The notes under the pieces were generated by a model. It made no database searches, was not told where the DNA came from, and saw only the letters and a program-made list of their open reading frames with translations. From an uncultured bacterium (GTDB lineage: Bacteria > Actinomycetota > Coriobacteriia > Coriobacteriales > Atopobiaceae), in NCBI GenBank assembly GCA_905214865.1, contig CAJMNO010000004.1, positions 1 to 64,000 on the forward strand: a stretch of 64,000 nt of DNA. Reading direction: 5' to 3'. Both the position numbers and the translations under genes were made by a program. Within the stretch, counting starts at the first letter, position 1, and each line of letters starts with the position of its first letter. This document shows, one piece after another, positions 16,115 to 25,577 of the stretch.

Positions 16115-18904
16115 ATGGGCGAGAGGGACGGCATCGACGTTGCGGAGGGTCTCGTCGCGGGGGCGCGCGACGCCCTGGGTGACGGGGACGGCGGCTCGTT
16201 CCGCTCGCTCGCGGCGCGGCTCTCTTCCCTGCGCGACCTCGTGACCGCCACGCAGGCGGTCGACCTCCTCGAGCGCGCCGCCTGCCTTGGGGGCGTGGAC
16301 GACCTCGACGCCCTGTGGGACGCGTTCGACGGCGACTTTGCGTACCCCTCCTTCGCGCTGTGCCTCGCGCTGCGGCATGCGCGCGAGGACGTTGCCCGCG
16401 ACCTTCTCGCCCGCGGGGTCGACCTGCTGGGCGAGGTGCGCGTCCCACGCCGCTGCAGGGGGCTCCTCCCGCCGGAGGGGCGCCTGACGCGCTTCGCCCT
16501 CACCCGCAGGAGCCCCACCCTGTTCCTGAACAACATGGACCCCACGCTGTCGACCGACGTGTTTGGGGAGGCACGCGAGGGCGAGCAGCTCGAGGGCGCG
16601 CCGTTTGGGGGCGGGACGGACCTCGGGGCAGCCTGCGACCTGGTGGGGAGGCTCGCGGGCGAGGGCCTGTTCGACCCCGTGGCGTTCGACGACCTCTTCC
16701 GCGCGGCCGCCGTGAGGGCCTGGCACGCGCTCCGCCACGCCGGCGAGATCGACGAGGGGGTCGCAGGCACCTGCCTGGGGCTGTGCTCGCGCATGGTTGA
16801 CCTGCACCTCTCGCGTGGGATGGGCGACGACCGCTTCGAGCGGGTCATGTCCAACCTGGTCGTGCCACGGGCGAGCAGGCGGATGGTCGAGTTCGTGTGC
16901 CGGGAGGAGCCGGAGGTCTTCTTCCGCTGCCTGGACGAGCGCCCCTGGCTGCAGGACGACCCCGCCTTGGTGTCGTCGCTGGTGCCGACGCTCTCCCCGT
17001 CGGCCGACGAGCGGCTGAACGGGAGGCTGCTCGGCATCCTCGCGGGCGAGGGCGACATGGAGGGCCTGCGCGCCGTCTCGGCGTGGCCGCGGACCATGGG
17101 TAGAGGGAACGTCACCCGCGCCCTGGGCATCGCGAGCAAGGCGGGTCACGCCGAGGCCGCAGCCTGGCTCCTGGGGAGGCTGCGCGGAAGCGGGGCGGAC
17201 GCCCCCGCCACGGGGGAGACGAGCGACGCCACGCGCTCGCCGGCTGCCATGGGAGGGGGCGGGGGCAACGCCATCGCGCCCCTCTCCCCCACGGCGACGC
17301 TGAGCCGCGCGGGCGACCCCGACGCGACGCGCGACACGGTGCCGGAGGCGAATGCGGGCGACGAGTGCGACGCCGGCGGCCCCTCGGAGCGAGACGCGCT
17401 TGCCCTCCAGGTGCTCGACCTCGCGCGCAGCGAGGTCATCGCGAGCCATCCCTTCCTCGCGGGTGCCGTGGGCCTCTCGCCCACCTCGCTCGCCGCCATC
17501 GGGCTCCCCTTCCGCACCGATGGGACGTCCCTCCTGGCAGACCCCGACGTGCTCCTCCGCGACTTCGCCCGGAGCAGGACGGCGCCCTCGCACGACTACG
17601 CGCACGTGCTGGCCCACTGCCTGCTGCTCCACCCCTTCGTGGGGCGCGGCGTCGACCCGGCGTGCTGGGACCTTGCCTGCGACCTGGTGGCCGAGGACAT
17701 GGCGCGCGAGCTCATGGGCCACCGGCCCGGGGAGCGGGGCCAGGCAGTCGACGAGGCGCTGGACGAGGTCGCACGTGAGCTGGGCCCCTCGCCGAGCGCG
17801 GAGCGAATCTACCGCCGGCTCGTCGAGGGCGGCTTCGCGGGGAGCCGCGAGCGCTGGGCGCGCATCCTCCTGGTGGACGACCACTCGACCTGGCACCGCG
17901 CGGGGGACCGTGACCAGGAAGCCGCCGGGAGCGGCCGGGGCGAGGGGGACGGCGCCTCTCCCCAATCCGGTCCGCAGGGCAAGGGAGAAGGTCGCGTACC
18001 CGAGGACGGACGCAACGCCGAAGGCAAGCCCAGCGAAGCGGGAGCGGGACGGGACGCCCCGGGCGAGGGCGGGGCGGGAGGCGAGACGGACGGCGCGCCG
18101 CAGACCCCGGACGGCCACCAGGCGGCATCGACCCCCACCGAGTCCGAGCTCCAGGCGGCGCGCGAGCGCTGGGAGCGCGCGGGCAGATCCGTTCGCGTGG
18201 ACCTCCAGACGCTCTCCCGCAAGCGGGGCACGCGGCTGGGCGGGCTCGTCCACCAGCTCGAGGTCTCGGACCACGAGCAGGTGGACTACCGAGAGTTCCT
18301 CCGGCAGTTTGCCACCAGCAGCGAGGAGCTGCACGTCTCGGACGACGAGTTTGACTACGTCTTCTACACCTACGGGCTCTCGCTGTACGGGGACACCCCG
18401 CTCATCGAGCCACTGGAGTACCGGGACGAGCGGAGGATCCGCGACTTCGTGATCGTGATCGACACCTCCAGCTCGGTCACGCACGAGGTGGTCCAGGCCT
18501 TCGTAGACGCGACCTACGACGTCCTGGCAAGCGAGTCGAGCTTCTCGCAGCGGGTGAACGTGCACATCGTCCAGGCGGACCAGCGCGTGCAGAGCGACAC
18601 CAAGATCACCTCGCTCGCCGACCTCGACCGCTGGAGGCGGCAGGTCAAGCTCCGCGGCCTGGGTGGCACGGACTTTCGCCCCGCGTTCCGCTACGTGAAC
18701 GAGCTCGCGGGCGCGGGCGAGTTCTCGGACCTCGCGGGCCTCATCTACTTCACGGACGGCTGGGGGATCTATCCCACCAGGATGCCGCCCTACAAGACCG
18801 CCTTCGTCTTCTACGATGAGGACCACAGGCCGGAGCTCGTGCCGCCCTGGGCCATACAGCTCACCCTGCGGCCGGGTGAGTTCCGCTCGATGTCGGTGTA
18901 CTGA
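16115..18904 (+). CDS. VWA-like protein with DUF2201-type peptidase-like region
   Basis: 929 residues. The N-terminal 400 are alpha-helical and of unknown type. Residues about 470-570 resemble the metallopeptidase-like region of COG3864/DUF2201 proteins: AHVLAHCLLLHPF near 495 keeps spaced His residues but lacks the Glu of HExxH. A low-complexity Gly/Glu linker follows (about 600-670). A VWA-like domain is C-terminal: IVIDTSSS near 783 is a MIDAS motif, with LGGTDFRP and YFTDGWG. The following MoxR ATPase gene supports a MoxR-VWA chaperone pair. Start ATG 16115 has GAGGAGG upstream. Partner substrate unknown. Confidence 0.8.
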   Translation: MGERDGIDVAEGLVAGARDALGDGDGGSFRSLAARLSSLRDLVTATQAVDLLERAACLGGVDDLDALWDAFDGDFAYPSFALCLALRHAREDVARDLLARGVDLLGEVRVPRRCRGLLPPEGRLTRFALTRRSPTLFLNNMDPTLSTDVFGEAREGEQLEGAPFGGGTDLGAACDLVGRLAGEGLFDPVAFDDLFRAAAVRAWHALRHAGEIDEGVAGTCLGLCSRMVDLHLSRGMGDDRFERVMSNLVVPRASRRMVEFVCREEPEVFFRCLDERPWLQDDPALVSSLVPTLSPSADERLNGRLLGILAGEGDMEGLRAVSAWPRTMGRGNVTRALGIASKAGHAEAAAWLLGRLRGSGADAPATGETSDATRSPAAMGGGGGNAIAPLSPTATLSRAGDPDATRDTVPEANAGDECDAGGPSERDALALQVLDLARSEVIASHPFLAGAVGLSPTSLAAIGLPFRTDGTSLLADPDVLLRDFARSRTAPSHDYAHVLAHCLLLHPFVGRGVDPACWDLACDLVAEDMARELMGHRPGERGQAVDEALDEVARELGPSPSAERIYRRLVEGGFAGSRERWARILLVDDHSTWHRAGDRDQEAAGSGRGEGDGASPQSGPQGKGEGRVPEDGRNAEGKPSEAGAGRDAPGEGGAGGETDGAPQTPDGHQAASTPTESELQAARERWERAGRSVRVDLQTLSRKRGTRLGGLVHQLEVSDHEQVDYREFLRQFATSSEELHVSDDEFDYVFYTYGLSLYGDTPLIEPLEYRDERRIRDFVIVIDTSSSVTHEVVQAFVDATYDVLASESSFSQRVNVHIVQADQRVQSDTKITSLADLDRWRRQVKLRGLGGTDFRPAFRYVNELAGAGEFSDLAGLIYFTDGWGIYPTRMPPYKTAFVFYDEDHRPELVPPWAIQLTLRPGEFRSMSVY

Positions 18905-18950
18905 CGCCTGTGCGCCCGCCGTCCGCGCGGGCGCCACCAAGGAGGGCACT

Positions 18951-20468
18951 ATGAACATTCGCTCGGCAACGGAGCAGATCGAGGGCGCGGTGCGCGCCTA
19001 CCTGGCCCGGGACGCCCACGGCCTGTACCTTGTCCCGCCCATGATGCAGCGACCCATCATCCTCATGGGGCCTCCCGGCATCGGCAAGACCGCCATAGCG
19101 AGCCAGATCGCCGAGCGCCTGGGCATCAACTTCGTGAGCTACTCCATCACGCACCACACGCGCCAGAGCGCGCTGGGCCTCCCCTATATCCAGGACGAGG
19201 AGTTCGAGGGCGAGCGCTACAAGGTCAGCCGCTACACCATGAGCGAGATCATCGCATCGGTGTACGACGCCATGCGGTCGTCGGGTGGGCGAGAGGGGAT
19301 CCTCTTCCTGGACGAGATCAACTGCGCGAGCGAGACGCTCATGCCCTCCATGCTGCAGTTCCTGCAGTACAAGACCTTTGGCCAGCACCGCCTTCCCGAG
19401 GGCTGGGTCATCGTGTGCGCCGGCAACCCTCCCGAGTACAACCGCGCCGCCCGAGAGTTCGACCCCGCCATGATGGACCGCCTCAAGCGCATCGACGTGG
19501 AGCCGGACCTCGACGTGTGGATGGACTACGCCGTGACCCATGGGGTGCACCCCGCGATCACCACGTACCTCTCCAGCAAGACAAAGAACTTCTACCGCGT
19601 GCGCGCGAGCGTCAACGGGTCCAAGATCGTCACCGCCCGCGGTTGGGAGGACCTCTCGCGCATGCTCGTGGCATACCGGCAGGAGGGGCTCCATGTGGGG
19701 ACGGAGCTCGTGTCCCAGTACCTCCAGGACCGCGAGGTCGCCGAGGACTTCTCCCTGTACCTCGAACTGTTCGAGAAGTACCAGGACGACTACAAGGTGG
19801 ACGCCATACTCCAGGGCGAGGCGGGCGACGACATCGCGCGTCGGGCGCGCGAGGCCCCGTTCGACGAGCGCGTCGCCCTGGTCAACCTCCTCCTCGACGC
19901 CCTCCTCTCGCAGGCGCATTCGCTCTGTGCCAGGCGAGACGCCCTCTCCTGGGTGCGCGGGCGCGTCACCGCCATGGGCGGAGGCCCCTCCCGCGAGGGG
20001 TCCGAAGGCCCGCTCGACACCCTCGCGCGCGAGGCGCGCTCGGAGCTGGACGAGGCGCGGGGCTCGGGTTCCGCCTCTGCGTCACGCCAGCTGCGCCTCG
20101 CGATGCGTGCGGAGCTGGCGGACGACCTGCGAACCGACGTCGCCCGCGCCATGCTCTCGGGCGGCTCTCCCGAGGAGGCAGAGGGTCTCGCCCTCTCGCT
20201 GCTGGGACAGAGGGACCGCCAAGCGGACGACGAGGCGCGCGGGCTCGCGTCCCGCCTGGACAACGCCCTGGGCTTCCTGGACGCCTGCTTTGGGGACGGT
20301 CGCGAGATGCTGGTGTTTGTCACGCACCTAGCCGTCGACCCCGAGTTCATGGCCTTCGCGGCCGACTGGGCGGGCGAGGACCTCTCGCGCCACGCCCACG
20401 GCCTCATGCTCCACGAGCGCGGGCAGGAGCTGCTCGAGCGCGTCGACAGGCTCGGGGGGATATCCTAG
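18951..20468 (+). CDS. MoxR-family AAA+ ATPase
   Basis: 505 residues. Walker A GPPGIGKTA is at about 40-48 and Walker B ILFLDEIN near 117. PEGWVIVCAGNPPEYN and FDPAMMDRLKRI fit MoxR sensor and arginine-finger regions. MoxR ATPases work with VWA proteins to assemble or activate target complexes, and the VWA gene ends 46 bp upstream. The C-terminal 170 residues are an extra Ala/Arg/Glu-rich helical region not typical of short MoxR. Start ATG 18951 follows AAGGAGG. Confidence 0.9.
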   Translation: MNIRSATEQIEGAVRAYLARDAHGLYLVPPMMQRPIILMGPPGIGKTAIASQIAERLGINFVSYSITHHTRQSALGLPYIQDEEFEGERYKVSRYTMSEIIASVYDAMRSSGGREGILFLDEINCASETLMPSMLQFLQYKTFGQHRLPEGWVIVCAGNPPEYNRAAREFDPAMMDRLKRIDVEPDLDVWMDYAVTHGVHPAITTYLSSKTKNFYRVRASVNGSKIVTARGWEDLSRMLVAYRQEGLHVGTELVSQYLQDREVAEDFSLYLELFEKYQDDYKVDAILQGEAGDDIARRAREAPFDERVALVNLLLDALLSQAHSLCARRDALSWVRGRVTAMGGGPSREGSEGPLDTLAREARSELDEARGSGSASASRQLRLAMRAELADDLRTDVARAMLSGGSPEEAEGLALSLLGQRDRQADDEARGLASRLDNALGFLDACFGDGREMLVFVTHLAVDPEFMAFAADWAGEDLSRHAHGLMLHERGQELLERVDRLGGIS

Positions 20469-20522
20469 GGGCAACTGTTCAGGGGGGGGCGGTGCCCCGT
20501 CACGGCGTGAAGGGAGCCTTGC

Positions 20523-21866
20523 ATGCCATCCAGGGTGGGAGCGATGAGGACCGTCGGGGACGAGGGCAGGGAGCGCTTCTCCGCCCAGACCGTCGAGGTC
20601 GACCTGGGCATTGGGGAGAGGACCCAGCACCTCTCGCTCCCCGCCGCCAACGTGATCGAGGTCATGCACGTAAACGACGTCTCGTTTGGGGCGACGGGTC
20701 GCACGGTCGTGGAGGAGTCCCTGCGCAGCCCCATCGGCACGCCGCGGCTGCGCGACGTGGCACGCGGTGCCAGGAGCGCCTGCGTCATCACGAGCGACGT
20801 CACGAGGCCGCTTCCCACCGCGACGCTCCTCCCGCCCGTGATGGACGAGCTACACGCCGCCGGCGTGCGGGACGACCAGGTGCTTCTCGCCATCGCCCTG
20901 GGGAGCCACCGCCCCCAGACCGAGAACGAGCTCAGGCGCATCATGGGCGACTACTACGGGCGCCTGCGGGTGCTCAACGGTGACTCAAAGGGGCTCGTCC
21001 ACTACGGGACCACCTCGCACGGCACCCCCGTCGACATCCTGGAGGAGGTGGCACACGCCGACGTGCGCGTCGCGCTGGGCAACGTGGAGTACCACTACTT
21101 CGCAGGCTACTCCGGCGGCGCCAAGGCGATCATGCCCGGCGTGAGCACCTTCGAGGCGATACAGGCCAACCACTCCATGATGGTGGACCCGGCGGCCCAT
21201 TCGGGGAACATGGAGAGCCCCGTCCGCCTGGACCTGGAGGAGGCCTGTCGGATGGTAGGCCTCGACTTCATCGTCAACGTGGTGCTGGACGAGGAGAGAA
21301 ACGTGGTCTACTGCGCGAGCGGCGACTTCGTGTGGGCGCAGAGGGACGCCTGCCGCCAGCTCGACCGCCTGTACGGGTGCGAGCTCCACGAGCGGGCGGA
21401 CGTGGTCGTGGTGAGCCAGGGCGGTGCACCCAAGGACCTCAACCTGTACCAGCTCCAGAAGGCTCTGGACAACGCCAAGCACCCCGTGCGGGACGGCGGC
21501 GTCATCGTGCTGGTGGGCTCGTGCGCGGAGGGCCTGGGGCAGCAGACGTTCGAGCGCTGGATGCTCGAGGCGAGAACGCCACAGGACGTGGTCGACCACC
21601 TTCGCCGGGAGTTCAGGCTGGGCGGGCACAAGGCCGCCGCGGTGGCGCAGATCCTGCTGCGCGCGAGCATTTACCTGGTGAGCGACCTGCCGGACGACCT
21701 CGTGCGAGACTGCTTCATGGTGCCCTTCCCCACCGTGCAGGAGGCGGTGGACGCCGCGATGGCGGGGCAGCGCGAGAGGTTGGGCCGCGAACCGAGGGTC
21801 CTGGTCATGCCCCACGGCGGGAGCACGCTCCCCCTCATGCGCGTCCCGGACGGCGCGGCGGAATAG
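20523..21866 (+). CDS. larA: LarA-family nickel-dependent lactate racemase-like protein
   Basis: 447 residues matching LarA, the nickel-pincer racemase/epimerase. Key positions are kept: the arginine in SDVTRPLP, the histidine in GSHRP, and EYHYFAGYSGGAKAIMPG with H191 and the cofactor-linking K201, then H217 in ANHSM. The LarA superfamily includes racemases for several 2-hydroxyacids, so lactate is not proven. Cofactor genes larB, larC and larE are not in the window. Start ATG 20523 has AAGGGAG upstream. A strong terminator follows the stop, converging with frlD. Confidence 0.85.
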   Translation: MPSRVGAMRTVGDEGRERFSAQTVEVDLGIGERTQHLSLPAANVIEVMHVNDVSFGATGRTVVEESLRSPIGTPRLRDVARGARSACVITSDVTRPLPTATLLPPVMDELHAAGVRDDQVLLAIALGSHRPQTENELRRIMGDYYGRLRVLNGDSKGLVHYGTTSHGTPVDILEEVAHADVRVALGNVEYHYFAGYSGGAKAIMPGVSTFEAIQANHSMMVDPAAHSGNMESPVRLDLEEACRMVGLDFIVNVVLDEERNVVYCASGDFVWAQRDACRQLDRLYGCELHERADVVVVSQGGAPKDLNLYQLQKALDNAKHPVRDGGVIVLVGSCAEGLGQQTFERWMLEARTPQDVVDHLRREFRLGGHKAAAVAQILLRASIYLVSDLPDDLVRDCFMVPFPTVQEAVDAAMAGQRERLGREPRVLVMPHGGSTLPLMRVPDGAAE

Positions 21867-21903
21867 CCAGGGGAGCACGTCGCAGCATCCCTGTCCCCCA
21901 ACG

Positions 21904-21956
21904 GCACGCCCTCCGACCGCGACGTCACGCGGTCGGGGGGCGTGCCTTTGCTTGTC
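21904..21956 (+). terminator. Intrinsic terminator of larA
   Basis: GGCACGCCCTCCGACCGCG pairs with CGCGGTCGGGGGGCGTGCC around a 4-6-base loop, followed by TTTGCTTGTCT. It probably also ends the converging frl operon. Confidence 0.85.
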
Positions 21957-22003
21957 TCCCCTGCTCGTTAGCCTTCTCGTCCGAGGCGCGCGAATAACCG
22001 CGC

Positions 22004-22867
22004 CTAGTAGCGGTACCCGTGGCCCCAGCTGCCATCCTGGGCGCAACACACGTTGGACGCGAACCACGATGCATAGCGAAGGCCCTCGGCGTAGGCCTCC
22101 TGGTCGCTCGCACCCCTCTTTCGGCAGTCAATCGACTTGACCAGGAACGACGTGAGGAACGAGTCGCCCGCACCCATGGCGTCTGCCATCCTCTCCACCG
22201 GCGTGGACTCCTGGCGGTAGTACCTCTCGCCATCAAACGCGTAGCAGCCCTCCACGCCCCTCGTCGCGCTCACCCAGCGGGGGCCAAGCTCGTGAACCTT
22301 GCGCAGTCGGTCCTTAGTCTCGTCGACCGTGAGGTCTGAGGCGGAGAAGAACGCGTAGGTCACGTTCGGCGCGACCTCCTGGTAGTACTCCCAGCTGGAG
22401 TCGTCCGAGAAGTCAAACGAGAGGTCGATCCCCGCCTCATGGATCTTGTGGAGCTGCCGCTCCGTGTAGCAGTAGTTGCCGCTGTGGACAACGTCGAACT
22501 GCCTCAGGTACTCGATGTCGAAGCGGTCGAGGACGTAGCTCGTCTCTCCCCTGATGCCGCCCTGGTTGTAGTCGCCCCAGACGCGGTCGCCGTCCGGGGC
22601 GATCGAAACGCAGCTGTAGCCGTTCTCGCCCAGGAGCTGCCGGCACTTTACGGTCTCGACGCCCTCCTCGTGAAGCGCCTGGATTACGCGCTCGGCACGA
22701 TCGTCGCTCCCGAAGTAGCCCATGTAGGCCGCCCGCCTGACGCCCGCCTTCTTCCCGTACACGGCAAAGTTCACGCAGTTGCCGCCCGGGTACTCCGTCC
22801 TCACGTGCTCGTACACGTCCACCACGTTGTCGCCAAACCCGCAGATGCTCACGTCCAGCTCGCTCAT
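22004..22867 (-). CDS. frlD: Fructoselysine 6-kinase-like PfkB sugar kinase
   Basis: 287-residue ribokinase-family enzyme. The C-terminal anion-hole and base motif DAMGAGDSFLTSF is typical, and the N-terminal FGDNVVDVYEH with YPGGNCVNFAVYGKKAG matches FrlD. FrlD phosphorylates fructoselysine or related Amadori compounds at C6. It follows frlB by 32 bp, so the two steps are encoded together. Start ATG 22867 has GAGAGGAGAGG upstream. Substrate specificity (fructoselysine, fructose-asparagine or another fructosamine) cannot be read from sequence. Confidence 0.85.
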   Translation of the reverse strand: MSELDVSICGFGDNVVDVYEHVRTEYPGGNCVNFAVYGKKAGVRRAAYMGYFGSDDRAERVIQALHEEGVETVKCRQLLGENGYSCVSIAPDGDRVWGDYNQGGIRGETSYVLDRFDIEYLRQFDVVHSGNYCYTERQLHKIHEAGIDLSFDFSDDSSWEYYQEVAPNVTYAFFSASDLTVDETKDRLRKVHELGPRWVSATRGVEGCYAFDGERYYRQESTPVERMADAMGAGDSFLTSFLVKSIDCRKRGASDQEAYAEGLRYASWFASNVCCAQDGSWGHGYRY

Positions 22868-22899
22868 GCGCCTCTCCTCTCGCCCGCCGTTGGCAGTCC

Positions 22900-23868
22900 C
22901 TAGTACTCGACGACGCCCATGTAGCGGCGATAGTCGGGGTCGTGGTCAAACGCCTTGCCGCGCACGTTCCTCAGGGCGACGTTGGTCTCGTAGAAGAAGA
23001 TGGGGTCGAGGAAGGTGCGGACCGACTCCTCCACGTCGCCCATGCCGTAGTCGAGCGAGTCGAGGACCATGAGGGAGTCGGTGTGGGTCGAGAGGAACCG
23101 CTCCGCGCGCTCGTCGATGTGACGGCTGGCGCCGGAGCTCTTCTGCAGGAGGTAGAACACGCCGTCCTGGGTGCACTCGAACGGGCCGTGGAAGTACTCC
23201 GCCGAGTTGACGTACGAGCAGTTCTGCCACTGCATCTCCATGAGGGAGCAGATGGCGAGGCCGTAGGTCTGGCAGAACGTGGGGCCGGAGCCCAGCACGT
23301 AGAAGAAGTCGTGCTCGCGGCACATCTCGACGAAGCGGGGGCCAAGGTCGGCCTGGACGCGCGGCAGCGCGGAGGCGATGATCCCGTCGAGCTGGCGGAG
23401 GCCCTGGCCCAGCGCCCCCACGCCCTCGTAGCCGTCCTGTGCCGCCATGAGGTCCGCGGCGAGGGCGAGCGAGAAGCCCGCCGGGCGCTCGGACTGCGGG
23501 GTGTCGTCCTCCCACTGGTAGGCCCAGCACGGCCACTCGCCAGTGTCGATGGCGGAGCCGGGACGGTTGGTCATGGTGAGGACGAAGGCGCCGCGGTCGC
23601 GTCCGAGGCGGGTGGCCTCGATGGTCTCGGGGGTGCCTCCCGAGTGGCTGCACGTGACGACCAGGCTGTCCCTCCCGAGTGCCGCCGGCGGAAGGGCGCA
23701 GAACTCCGCCGCCGTGTGGATGGAGCTCGTCATGCTCGGGCTCGTGGCGTTGATGAGGCAGTGCGCGGGATACAGGTCGATGACCGAGCCGCCGCAGGCG
23801 ACCCAATACACGTGCGTGATGTTCTCCGCCTGGTCGAGCACCTGCCGAGCGTAGTCGTGCGCGTTCAT
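22900..23868 (-). CDS. frlB: Fructosamine-6-phosphate deglycase (FrlB-like, SIS domains)
   Basis: 322 residues with two SIS domains. FrlB splits the Amadori 6-phosphate into glucose 6-phosphate and the free amine. WVACGGSVIDLYPAHC near residue 25 and VVTCSHSGGTPETIEA match the family's phosphosugar site, and NSAEYFHGPFE is the second-domain signature. Start ATG 23868 (MNAHDYAR) has GAGGAAG upstream. It lies between the amidohydrolase and frlD, all on the minus strand. Confidence 0.85.
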   Translation of the reverse strand: MNAHDYARQVLDQAENITHVYWVACGGSVIDLYPAHCLINATSPSMTSSIHTAAEFCALPPAALGRDSLVVTCSHSGGTPETIEATRLGRDRGAFVLTMTNRPGSAIDTGEWPCWAYQWEDDTPQSERPAGFSLALAADLMAAQDGYEGVGALGQGLRQLDGIIASALPRVQADLGPRFVEMCREHDFFYVLGSGPTFCQTYGLAICSLMEMQWQNCSYVNSAEYFHGPFECTQDGVFYLLQKSSGASRHIDERAERFLSTHTDSLMVLDSLDYGMGDVEESVRTFLDPIFFYETNVALRNVRGKAFDHDPDYRRYMGVVEY

Positions 23869-23937
23869 GTTCTTCCTCTTTCTCTCTCGTGCGTCCAAGA
23901 CGCAAAGGGTAGTTGAATCGTTGTTTCAGAGCGGGCG

Positions 23938-25491
23938 TCACAGGCCGTCGTAAACAACGCCGCCGTCCGAGACCGTGAGGGCCGCGTTGACATCGCGAAG
24001 GTCCTTGGGGTCCGACTCCAGCACGTTGGCCTCGAGGATGACGAGGTCCGCCAGCTTCCCGGGCTCCAACGTGCCGAGCCGGTCCTCGTCGTAGCAGTCG
24101 TACGCCCCGTTGGCGGTCCAGGCGCGGAGCATCTCGGGCGCCGTGAGCATGTTCTGCAGGTTGGCGCCTCCCCCGTCCGCGAAGTGGCCTCCCACGCCGC
24201 ACCACAGGGACTCCCCGATCGAGGGGAGCATGAGCGGCAGGTCGGTGCCGCAGCACACCACGCAACCGCTGTCCCACATCCTGCGTCGCATCCAATAGCG
24301 CCCAAAGCGCTCCCTGCCAACCTGGCGGTCGACCACGGCAAGGAGGTCGCCCTCCCGGTCGAGGGACTGAATCTGCGGGTAGATCTCGCAGATGCCGCCC
24401 ATCTTCCCGAACCTGTCGATGTCCCTGGGGTCAGAGAGCTCCATGTCGGTGATCGCATGGCGGTTGACGAGCCGCCCGTGGGCGTCACGCCTGCAGCGCT
24501 CGTAGAGGTCCACCACGTGCCCCACCGCACCGTCACCCTGGCAGTGGAGCGAGAAGCGAAAGCCCTCCCTGTCCGCCTCCCCCAGCTCGCGCTCGATGAG
24601 GTCCCACTCCACGGGCACGGAGCAGGTGCTGCCTGGGGTGGAGAGGTAGGGGCTCTTCAGCTCCGCCATCCCAGACGCAATGGACCGGTCGGTCATGCGG
24701 TTGAACCCGCTGAAGCCCAGGAATGGACCACGGAGCCGCTCGCGCATGCGCTTTCCGTGATCGAGGTCCATTCCGCGCCCCACGGGCTGGCTCATAAGGG
24801 AGACGCGCACCGTGAGCTCGTCGTTCTCCTCCATCCGCCCCATTACGTCCACGAAGCCGTAGTAGTCGTCAAACGACATCTCCTTGATCTGCGTGACGCC
24901 ACGGCGGTTGAGGAGGCGCATGTACGCGCGATACAGGTCGTGCATCTGGGGAAGCCGCAGGTAGTCGCGCATCAGGCGCCACGTCGCCTCCGCATGGCAC
25001 TCCTGCGGGGTGAACCCATACCGCTTCCGCGCTACCCCGTTCATCCAGCAGGTCCCCCGATCCGCGGTGAACGCGACGACGGGGCGGTCGGGGAACGCAT
25101 CGTCCAGCGCCGCCTCCCCCTCGGGCGAGACCAGCCCCTCCGGAGCCGCATGTCCAAACACCGGGGAGTCCGGCCCGCCCGAACGCACCCCCGAGAGCAG
25201 TGCCTGCACGCCCTCCGCGGGAGTCCGCACGCCGGAGAGGTCCGCCCCCAGCGAGAGGAGCGCCCACCCAGTAAAGAAGGTGTGGTCGTCTGTCATGCCG
25301 GGGATGACGGTCCTGTCCCCCGCGTCGACGACGCGCGTCGCATCGCGAATGTACCTCTCCGCTCCGCCACGGGGGCCAACCGCGACGATCCTGTTCCCCT
25401 CGGTTGCGACGAAGCCGTCGAACGCCCTCGCTCCCGTCGCGGGGAAGACGCACCTCGAGAGCACCACGAACCTCTCGTCCCTCTGACCCAT
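23938..25491 (-). CDS. Amidohydrolase family 3 (YtcJ-like) protein with atypical metal site
   Basis: 517 residues of the Amidohydro_3 family, with the C-terminal GTLEPGKLADLVILE sandwich motif. Metal-ligand blocks are unusual: the usual HxH strand reads GMTDDHTFFTGW, so the second His is Phe; the usual IEH block reads RHAITDMEL; HCQGDGAVG and CCGTDLPL are near normal. It may be a mono-metal hydrolase or catalytically altered. Position between a permease and frlB suggests it trims an imported amide, acyl or peptide-linked Amadori compound, but this is inferred. The start is ATG 25491 with GGGGAG upstream; the longer frame is filler. Confidence 0.8.
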   Translation of the reverse strand: MGQRDERFVVLSRCVFPATGARAFDGFVATEGNRIVAVGPRGGAERYIRDATRVVDAGDRTVIPGMTDDHTFFTGWALLSLGADLSGVRTPAEGVQALLSGVRSGGPDSPVFGHAAPEGLVSPEGEAALDDAFPDRPVVAFTADRGTCWMNGVARKRYGFTPQECHAEATWRLMRDYLRLPQMHDLYRAYMRLLNRRGVTQIKEMSFDDYYGFVDVMGRMEENDELTVRVSLMSQPVGRGMDLDHGKRMRERLRGPFLGFSGFNRMTDRSIASGMAELKSPYLSTPGSTCSVPVEWDLIERELGEADREGFRFSLHCQGDGAVGHVVDLYERCRRDAHGRLVNRHAITDMELSDPRDIDRFGKMGGICEIYPQIQSLDREGDLLAVVDRQVGRERFGRYWMRRRMWDSGCVVCCGTDLPLMLPSIGESLWCGVGGHFADGGGANLQNMLTAPEMLRAWTANGAYDCYDEDRLGTLEPGKLADLVILEANVLESDPKDLRDVNAALTVSDGGVVYDGL

Positions 25492-25577
25492 TCCACAACT
25501 CCCCTCATCAGCGGCAATGGGATGCCGCACGTCTCCTCCAGTTCCCCGCCGCCGGCGACCGGCGACGGGGAGTGCCG

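Noticed and set aside
16004..18958. 984-codon open frame on the minus strand
   Set aside because: Shadow of the VWA gene on the opposite strand, with no domain or ribosome site.
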